DNA of 64,000 nt from Acanthosepion lycidas (Eukaryota; Mollusca; Cephalopoda; Sepiida; Sepiidae). The stretch is taken from contig CAWVQA010000061.1 of the NCBI GenBank assembly GCA_963932145.1, positions 110,001 to 174,000 on the forward strand, given 5' to 3'. The notes under the pieces were generated by a model, which was not told where the DNA came from, did no database searches, and saw only the letters and a program-made list of their open reading frames with translations. Of this stretch, positions 55,245 through 64,000 are shown one piece after another. Position 1 is the stretch's first letter. Each line of letters opens with the position of its first letter. A program made the position numbers and the translations under genes.

Positions 55245-58200
55245 TATTTATTACTGTATATAATATACAATAATTGTGGCACATGGCCGAAAGGGGAAGT
55301 GGGGATAAGCTGGTCTTTGCTAACTATCCTGTTCCTAGTGAATCATGATCATGACCCATTCCTCCAATACAACTGCTCCATTTACCACAAGAACTCATTC
55401 ATCATCATTCAATTCCACATAAACCACAATACCACATACTCATCAAGGGAACCTACAAAAACACCCCAGGATATAAAAATTCCAAATTTCTAAATACAGA
55501 AATATATAAAAATTTCATGAAACATGAAATGAGTGGGGAGGGAATGAGCCCCCAAAACAAACTAAAACAAAACAGATGTTAAACCTGTCCACTCCCTCAA
55601 AATAATTAGAGTGGCTGCTGTATTCTCAGAATCAAGTAGCACGCTCGCTAATGGAATGGGGAGGATAAAATAAATGACGGAATGCGAAAAATCAAAGTCT
55701 GACCTAGCTGAGATGAAAATGGGGACCAAAAACAATCTGGGGAGGTTGGGAATCTCGACATGGATCATAACAAAAGAGTCCCGGGAACAGGCCGGGAGCA
55801 ACACTTATTCACATTAATTAGGCAAACCAAGAGTGTCTAGCTTAACCATGGGGGGGATCACAGGAAACCACCCCATTGTGACCAAGTAGAGTTAAAAAAG
55901 AAACTGAATGTTAACCCCTTTCACACAAACCAAGCTCACTACTTTTACCCACCTTTTGCTGAAATCTGTTGATATCAAACGCTTTCTATCAGTTCTAATC
56001 TTCACTTTCAGCTGATGCTGAAAGAATCTGACCAGAACCTGATGAAAATAATGTTCGTATCACAAGATTCCCTTCATCTGCAACGTCCAAATTACCATTT
56101 GCGCCACTGCTAGCAACGTCAGAAACACCATTTGTTTCTTCCCAGAAAATAGGGGCAACACATTATCACACACATATGTGAGATCAATGAGCACAAGAAC
56201 ATTGGGAGCAATACGAGCCGTCAACTCGCCGACATAATCCCAGAAAGGGTGAACGTGAAGACAGTGGTAGAAGGCGTGTGAAACCATTTCTTCTAACCCA
56301 AGGTCACACCAATGACAGTCGGGCAAATGTGCACAGCCCCGTCTGAAGAGCCTGTCATTGAGAGAGAGCACATTCTGAATCAATCGCCAGGTAAGCAAAA
56401 ACTCTGGTTACTGAGGTAATTCGCCACTGGCACCCAAGACCAGAAAGAGCGCAACCTGGCCAACGACAAGCTGAGCCGTTCACAGAGGATAATTTGCGAC
56501 CCCCTCCACTTATTCATTACACAAGACCTTTCGAGGCTGTGAAAGGTCAATGAACCAAGGAAAGGCCCTCAAGGACACTTGACACTTGCTAAGGAAAGTC
56601 GACAGTTTCACGGGCCTATGAGGACACTTAACCCAGAAAATGGGAGGAGTGATAGTAAGGCTAAGGAAGGCATCCCTAACACTCCCGACCAAAATTGAAT
56701 CCTCAGTCAAAATGTGGCATAGGAAAACCAACCTTGAGGCATGTCGATGACTCATCAAGTGTGACATTCCCAGCCCTGCATAATACAGACGCTGGACACA
56801 GCATTCTTTACAGACCTTCATCTAGCACTAACCCCACAAGAGGGTGAACAACAACCGCTCAATCACCTTCCGATGGTCCTTACAAAGAGGAAGTACAGCC
56901 AAGCGGTAGAGGATAAGAGGAAAGATGTAAGTGGCACACACTTCAGCCCTACCTTTCAAGGACAACCTCCTTCGGAGCTAAGTTCGGACCAATGCTTCGA
57001 CCTTTGCCTGTACTTCTGACCAATTTTTTTCCAGCTGGAGGTTGGATCCAAACCACACTCCAAGAATGCGGACTGGACCGTCCGTTCAACTGAAGGGCCC
57101 TAGAAGAGAGACCCCCTTCCAGGAACCCAACTGCAAGCCGGAAGAATTGTTGCAGTTAATGTTGGCCCCCCATGACCTTTTCGTATCGTCCAAGCACCTT
57201 CTGTACAACCTCAATGTCGCTGCGACACAACATGAAAATGGATACATCATCAGCATACGCGGAAAACTTGGCTCAAGCTCCACCAGAAACAGCAATTCCA
57301 TGTACGGCCAGACTGTTCACCCTGTCCCTCAGCCGGTGAAGGAGAGGCTCCAGTGCCAAAGCATAAAGTAGGGGCAACAGTGAGAAACCCTGACAAACTG
57401 TCTGAGACAGCGCAAAAGCGCGCAACTGCTTCCTGTTCACCTGAACCACAGCTCTAGGGGAGTGATACCAGAGGCTAATCCACTTACAGAAGTCGGGTTG
57501 GAATCAGCCAGCCTGCAGGATAGCAGCCAGGTGCTGATGATCGACCCTATCAAATGCCTTGGACTGATCCAAATTGATCAGCATGGCCTCATCATTGTCT
57601 TTTACTCCCTCTAGGATCATGTGGATCAAATGTAGGTTGCTCTAAATTGTTCGGCCACTCATGCCATCAGGATCTTGGCCAAAATCTTTAACTCTGTGTT
57701 TAACAGAGTTATGTGCCTGTAATCATTTAATTCCCGCCCTCCATCCTTGCCCTTTTTCAACGGCTTGACCACACCCCTGGTAATCTGACTGGGGATGGAC
57801 CCCTGCCAAAACCAGTTGTTGAACACGGCAGTCAAAATCACTACAAAGATGTGCGACAACCTCGGGTACAGTTCATAGGGTAAACCATCAAGTCCCGGAG
57901 ACTTAGCACTGCCAACCTTCTTCAATGCCAAGTAGACTTCACCCTCCATGATCTCTCCCTCAGAGCTAGCCGCTTCAGTCGGCACAAGCCAAGGAAAGTC
58001 AGCCAAGTAGCTGCAAAACTCATCGCCATCAAGACCAGACTCCTTGGTAAATCGTCTCTCGAAATGCTGCCGAAACACCTCACACACATCGTCAGTTGAC
58101 CTCAGGGAATGCCCCTCTGGGGGTTTGACCTCACGAATGTAACAATTGGAACCTTGACGGATATCTTCCTTGTGCAATTCTGTGCCTATGTCCACGTCTA

Positions 58201-58353
58201 AGTTAGACATCTTGTTTAATCTATGCCTAACTACCTGACTCTGGTAGCACTCGCTAATCGATCACTCAAGAGCCTGCCTAGCTAAACTTATCTCTAGAGG
58301 ATTCCCCCAGCCTCCGCCCGGGACAGACAATCTTTAAGTGTCTTCATCTTATT
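55245..58353 (-). mobile_element. 5'-truncated, mutated copy of the Tx1-like LINE
   Basis: Aligns by eye along its whole length with 5976 to about 9181 of the full-length element, at perhaps 80% identity, and ends there (5' truncation within ORF2). Perfect 17-bp target duplications flank it. Many differences are CpG to TpG/CpA. About 65 nt are deleted near 57660 relative to the intact copy. The insertion target is unrelated to the LTR target of the first copy, so the family is not strictly site-specific. Confidence 0.92.
55920..58350 (-). pseudogene. ORF2 remnant of the truncated LINE
   Basis: 58210-57659 corresponds to residues about 352-533 of the intact ORF2 (SPGLDGLPYELYPRLSHI, ITLLNTELKILAKIL). 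57301-57086 covers the region after the RT active site in shifted frames. 56821-56510 and 56398-56060 correspond to the C-terminal third, including the zinc motif (CHWCDLGLEE, then HAFYHC). Deletions, shifts and stops separate them. The endonuclease is absent through truncation. Confidence 0.88.
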
Positions 58354-58370
58354 AAGAATTAAATAACATA
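58354..58370. repeat. Target-site duplication, right
   Basis: Identical to 55228-55244; marks the truncated 5' junction. Confidence 0.9.
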
Positions 58371-60334
58371 AAACAAACACTTTTCCCTAATTATATTGTT
58401 GAATATCAAATTAGACTTTCCATACAGATCCTTATAAATAGATTCAATAACAAAAATAAGCTAAAAATTATTGAAGCCATCTACAAAGCACACACACACT
58501 CTCTATGCTCATTGTTTTAACACATGGCAGATGGAACTTCCTATGTTTTGGATTTGTTGTATTAAATTTAAATGTAATGTTGCCCTAAATGTGCTACTTA
58601 TGACTATTACCATTTTTCACATAATACATTTGCACACACCTGAGGATGACTCACAGGACTTGAAAGTTTGAACAAAGCCTTTATGGCATTTGAAAACAAC
58701 TTTTATGAAAGTTTTGACAATTTCATACATCAACTTCCATTTTTGTGAAGCATCATTTGCAATTTGGAAAGGAAGATGAACAAACTCAATAGGCACAATG
58801 TTCATACTTCCCAAAAATAGATATAAAACAAGGATATAACCAGTATTAACAGGTTGGTATTGCTGCGATAAAAGTAAAAACAAATAAGAATTGAAATTGT
58901 GTATGCCTGGTTAAGAATTAATGGATGATGAAGGAATTTTTAATAGTGACAGATACATAATAAAGTAATAAAAGATTGGATTCATTTTATTGATATTTTG
59001 AGAAAGCATAGTTGTAGCTCAAAATGACGGTAGTCTACTGAGAAAGATATGAATTACTAAAAATTATAACAAATAATAATATCCATTTCTTCACTTCAGT
59101 TTAGCTAATAAAAAATTCAATAGATATGTTTTGGCTCTGTAACTTATTAAAAGTAAATTGTATTAGATATTTCCTACACTTTATGGTATAAACACAAATG
59201 GAAATAATGTACGAATGATGTGTAATATAACCAAGTATTTTCCCCTCGACTGCAAAAATTAGTACTTCTGCTTACTAATAGAAAATGGAAATTGGAACAT
59301 GGCATGAAATAAGACAGTGTATTATTCAAATAAACAAAAACAACTAAACCGAATGTGATGAAAGTATTTGTAATACAAAAAAATTAAAAAGGCACGTAAT
59401 ATATTTTATGAAAGCATAAAGTTTTTTTAAATAGGAATTTGCAAGAATCAGTGCTCAGAGCCAACAATCCAATTTTAATGTTTCTTTTTAAGAGGAAAAA
59501 TATAATGCAAAATACTTTCAAAGTTCACTGAAAAGGCAAATATTAAAAAGTATTGCAAATTCAATAATAAACTGTATTTGTTTATTATTCTAAGTATGTT
59601 GATGTTCATTGAAATATCAATTTTTGTAATATTTGTATCTGATGTAACGTGAAATGCACTAAAATAATTAAACCTTACATCCTATGAAAATACAAAAGTA
59701 TTTCCAACTTCAAAAAACTAGGGTCTTACCTACACAAAAGTTCATGTTCAAATAGATGTTGAAAGTTCTTGTTTAGTTCTATTTATAGTCAACATGAATT
59801 GTTAGTTGCAGGCACTAAATCTGAATCCAAAATTTTAATAAAAACATTTTAACTTTTAGTCATATATAAATCAATTGCATGCCCTAAACACTGAACATGT
59901 CTTCTCATTCAAATTAATTGGTGTGTGAATGTCAAATTTTATAGTTAAACCAAGGTTGAGCCTGACAAAAATGTCTAGAAAAATCACAAAAAATCCAATT
60001 ACTTCACCTGCAATAGTCATAATACTGGTCAAAAAAAAAAAAAAAAAGATAGATTACTTTCTTTACTGCTTCTAGATTCTAATTGAATATATGTGAATAT
60101 TTGATTATAGTACAATACTATTTATAGCTTCTCATATCTTCATGTGATATTTTTGTATCTCTGTCTGCCATTGTCACTATAATTCAAATATTGATTAAAA
60201 CTATTATTGGCTAATGATTTTGTGTATATTTAGCCGATTATTTTTCTGTAGTAAGAATCTTGTGTTATTCCTGTGGAAAAGTAAAAGGCATAAAAATCAC
60301 TTTTCAAATGATGGTTTAATGATTTGCTAACAAT
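58371..60334. other. AT-rich, no gene seen
   Basis: Short frames only; an 18-nt poly-A at about 60031 is the one notable run. Confidence 0.6.
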
Positions 60335-60575
60335 TTCTTCTCTCTCACTTCTTGCTTGTGGAACTCTTGTTCAACTTTTGGCTTTCCAGTTGGTTTTGAT
60401 CTTCAAATATTAAATTCAGTATCAATCATTATCATCTACCTCCTTAACTGCTATTCTTTTATTGTTCTCTTTCCTTAATAATAATTTTCTTTTGCTCATT
60501 CTTTCACACTCAGTCAGTTCTTGCATATTAGTAGCCTTATTACCTTGTTTGTGGTTAAATGATTATTAAAAAAAA
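60335..60575 (+). mobile_element. 3' tail fragment of the Jockey/CR1-like LINE
   Basis: Matches 47800-48030 piecewise: gatcttcaaatattaaa, ctgctattcttttattgttc, cattctttcacactcag and aaatgattattaaaaaaa. Only the last about 240 bp remain. Confidence 0.7.
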
Positions 60576-61365
60576 TGTTCTTCATAGAGTTGACTTTTCA
60601 ATATCATGATGTTTTATATAATACAAGCACAGAAGACCTTATATTCATACAACCTAATTTCTAAGCTAACTTTTCATAAAAATTGATTTTGTTTGTTGAA
60701 AGTTTAACAAATTTGGAAACCATGGAGAATATTGTAAGATTGATAATTTTTATTTTGTATCAAACTTAAGTTTTCCATTTGAAGCTCATAAGTTTAGGAA
60801 GTTTCATCAGCAAAACATATCAAAATATTTACAAATTGGAGCATTAGAATTAGTGGTCAATATTGCAAGATAGCTTTTAAATTTTGAAGAACTTATTTTC
60901 AATTTTCAAAACCCAAGAAACTTTGTCTTGACTCCCTTTTGAGTAGGATAACAAATGGAGATAAAACCAAGGACAGTTTCCTTATTAATCAAAATAGTGT
61001 CCACCAAAAGACTTATGTCCAGGTACATGCCTTACTCTAGGAGCTTTAATAAGAAGGAAATTGTCACCTAACTAGTTTTGCTAACCAATCAAATTGGCTT
61101 GAGTGAAGTACATTTTAAGGATGTAGAGAAGTTGTTGGTCTCAGCAATAGAAAAAAATAGGAAGCAAAAAATGAGCGCCAATCTTTTTACTTATATATAA
61201 AGGGATGTTGAAAAATTCTCAGCCTGATGCAAAAATTAAATCAAAAAATATTTTTAAAATATACAAAGGATATGGGACTGAAAAATTCCTCTTTAAAATG
61301 ATGTTTTCTGTGATTATGTGATATCTCTAAAATAAAAAAAAATGATTTTTTTGAATATGTGTCAT

Positions 61366-61466
61366 TTTTTTATTTATTTTTTTTTTTTTTTTTTACGAAA
61401 AACAAGTTTGTCAACACGCCATCTTTTTTGTTTTTTATAAAAAAGTTGGCTATGGTTTTGACCACA

Positions 61467-61498
<32 letters not shown>

Positions 61499-61499
61499 C
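61366..61499. repeat. Paired poly-T tracts
   Basis: Two runs of about 20 and 29 T flank a short unique spacer (acgaaaaacaagtttgtcaa). No element is recognised. Confidence 0.85.
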
Positions 61500-64000
61500 C
61501 AAAGAAGAATTGTTAGGCAATAATACCATTATGACTGGCATTGGTTAAACAATAAAAATAATGCAATTGTAAAGGAATGCAGGATTTGAGGACATAAGGA
61601 AATTAAGGTACAAAAAATGATAAGCATTAACATTTTAGACTTAAAAGTATAACATTCTGTCTATTATACAAATTGAATAAAGAAAATTGACTCCAGCAAT
61701 TTTGTTAGTGCAACATATTCTGATGAGTTAAGAAAGTCAAAATTAATTCATATCTCGTTAATTAGACATGTGCTGCTTCTTAAATAAAGAATTCACATGA
61801 AATGATTGTACTCTCTTCTCATATACATTATAAAAAAAGTGCTTAAATTTATTTTCCATTTCAATAAGTTTCTTAGTCAATTTACTAAATGTTCTTTTAA
61901 TTTTTTTAAAAAGATATTAATATTAAAAAAGAAAATAATGTAAAGCAATGCAATTTTTAAGAAAGTAAAAATTATAAATTGTGTTCAAATTCTTACAGAA
62001 TCCTAAAATTTAAATCCTGGTTTCTTTCTATTCATATATTTAAATTTTAACCCCATTTTCAATGTCTTTTTACATATTCAGGCAATTTGGTTTGTCAGAA
62101 GCAAGTCATGAGAGATAATATGTAATACAATCATGCAAGTTGGTTACAGATAAGAAAATATCCAGGAAATTTGTCACTCAATCTTAGCAAAGTAATCTTT
62201 TTAATGAATTTAATCTAGTTTTTGATCTTTTTATTTCCTCAACAATTTTTTATGATTTTTAATTTCATGATCTATAAAGAAAAAGATAAAGGTTGCAACT
62301 ATTAAGTGTTACAAATGATTTTACAACTAAATAAAGATTATCTGGAAGGTGAATAAAATGTAGAACAGAAATACAGACAAGGATCTTTCTCTTTCTAATA
62401 TATATCTCCTGCCCACTGTCATTACAATTAACAATTTCAAATCTCTTGTAGTTATCTACAAAAATAAGTCTGAGGCTAATTTAAATAAGTTGGATAAATT
62501 TTGTGCATACTGTGATTTAAATGCTATCTAATCAACATGGGAGTAATTCATGCAGAAATTTTATAATAAGCTATATTTTTTATAGTTATGTACAGTCCAT
62601 TTTTATGAGGAAGTACATTTTAGTTTACTTTGTAAATGACCAATTAGAAATTGTAAAGTTTCTTCAAAATCTAAATATTAACTTTGAATTAGTGCCAACT
62701 GTGAGAAATTGTTGCAACCATTATAAATTATACTATCCTTTAAATAGATTACCCACTTTTGGCCTCACCCAAATTGGCAATCTAAAGGTTTCTTTCTGTA
62801 GCTTGTCTAAATATCCAGATGGACACATATACATCTCTGATCTTAAAAAATAGAATTAAATCTGTTGCCATAATGCCTTTCAAGACATTTTTTTTTTTTT
62901 TACAAACTTGATCATCTGTTGTTTACCATTTATTCCTGCGTAATTGCCACAATTGAGCAATGTTGAACTTTCTTACTGTTTTAAGACATGATGTAGGTTT
63001 GGTTTGCTATATAAGGACAGCTCTAAAAAATTCAAGATTTGTATTTATAACTATAACCAAAAAGAGCTGACGATTTGGATTGAATTGGCATAAAATTACC
63101 AAATTCTATGATTAAACAAACATTTTTAAATATAGAAACTTACATTTGAACTTGAGTTATATAATAATTTCTTATTTTGGATTTAAAATTCTTCGATTTT
63201 TTTTTTATCTGTTTGAATTCTAGATATTTTGATCTCCATATATAAAAAACTGGTTCATTGTAAGACTGATCTATGGACACAGTCATATGCAATGAATTAA
63301 TTTTATTTTGAAAATAGCAAATTACATTTTTCCTCATTTTATTCTTTACTGGTATAAGAAAATTTACTATTTTGATATTAAATTTGATCTTTGTAAAAGA
63401 TATTGTGTATGTATTTTGAGATTTTGCAAATAATACTTACCTTTCTATTCAGGATAGTACTCTATAATTCTTGTTTTGTGTGTGTGTGTTTTTTTTTTTT
63501 TTTTTTTTTTCTTGTCTGTATTTATCCAAAATGACACTTGGGTATTACTTTTCCCAAACCACATGTTGTATGTATATGGTCAGATTGTGTCGGTATTATA
63601 ATATGACTGGTGAAAAAAGAAAGTCTTGTAGACTAGTAACAGGAGCCTACCACTGAGTATAGGTTAGGAGAGAGAGTGAATTGGGGAGAAGCTGAGTGAG
63701 AGAATCTCAGATAAAGAAGGAGGGGAAAACTACTCTGGCAGCCTTTTGCATTGGTTAATGCAAGGGCTGAGGAATCTTACCCTCAATACTTGTGAGTTAT
63801 TTATATATCAAGTTGTTATTCTTCTATAAGTTTGTGCTGACTGCAGAGGAACATCTTTAACTGCCTTTACGCCTGCCAACTATATAAACAGTTGGTGAAG
63901 ATGCATGGAGAGGCTTAGGGAGGGGATTTACCTTCATATTCTTCATCACATCTCATCTGTGCTGACATAAATGGTCATTGATTTTGTTACTGTGGTCATC
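61500..64000. other. AT-rich, no confirmed gene
   Basis: A 110-aa plus-strand frame at 62521-62853 (RNCCNHYKLYYPLNRLPTFG) has somewhat protein-like composition but no recognisable domain or splice context. A poly-T run lies at 63489-63510. 63640-63990 is less AT-rich and might be a repeat or UTR; I cannot identify it. Confidence 0.5.

Noticed and set aside
62521..62853. 110-aa ORF as a gene
   Set aside because: No start or splice context, no recognised domain and AT-driven composition; left as unannotated ORF.

Overview
The window reads as nuclear DNA of an invertebrate animal, most likely a mollusc and probably a cephalopod. I infer this from spliced-gene style sequence, very AT-rich DNA with TA, CA, GA and GATA microsatellites, and a load of animal-type mobile elements (Tx1-like and Jockey/RTE-like LINEs, Ty3/gypsy LTR elements, mariner/pogo DNA elements, tRNA-derived SINEs). 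Nothing bacterial is present: there are no operons, ribosome binding sites or dense ORFs. The species cannot be fixed from sequence alone.

Region 1 (1-5.3 kb) holds a decayed LINE 5' part on the minus strand, microsatellites, a broken mariner-type transposon with recognisable terminal repeats, and a large foldback repeat. Region 2 (5.3-17.9 kb) is the core. A Ty3/gypsy retrotransposon on the minus strand (LTRs, tRNA-Trp-type primer site, gag, pro-pol, polypurine tract) has its 3' LTR split by a full-length Tx1-like LINE whose two ORFs (636 and 1142 aa) are open. A 21-bp target-site duplication flanks the LINE. The gag/pol junction carries a textbook -1 frameshift heptamer followed six bases later by a hairpin, while pol itself is broken by one frameshift and one stop codon. 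Region 3 (18.6-22.5 kb) is an older, AT-rich gypsy element with gag and pol in pieces, cut off inside integrase.

Region 4 (22.5-55 kb) is AT-rich (TTT/AAA-dominated) intergenic or intronic DNA with no long ORF. It holds short repeats: pogo-like MITEs, a Tigger-like element split by a solo LTR with a 4-bp duplication, a tRNA-derived SINE, mariner fragments, three pieces of one Jockey/CR1-like LINE family, several inverted repeats including a perfect 65-nt palindrome, and purine-only-biased tracts. The best host-gene signals are a CpG-rich spot at about 39.0-39.3 kb with an open first exon ending in a consensus splice donor, and a possible 51-nt internal exon at 53.8 kb. Neither is identified.

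Region 5 (55-64 kb) has a 5'-truncated, mutated second copy of the same Tx1-like LINE with a 17-bp target-site duplication, then unremarkable AT-rich DNA with another LINE tail and poly-T runs. The order of events that can be read directly is: gypsy element inserted first, Tx1-like LINE later into its LTR; the 55-58 kb LINE copy is older than the 6-12 kb copy.
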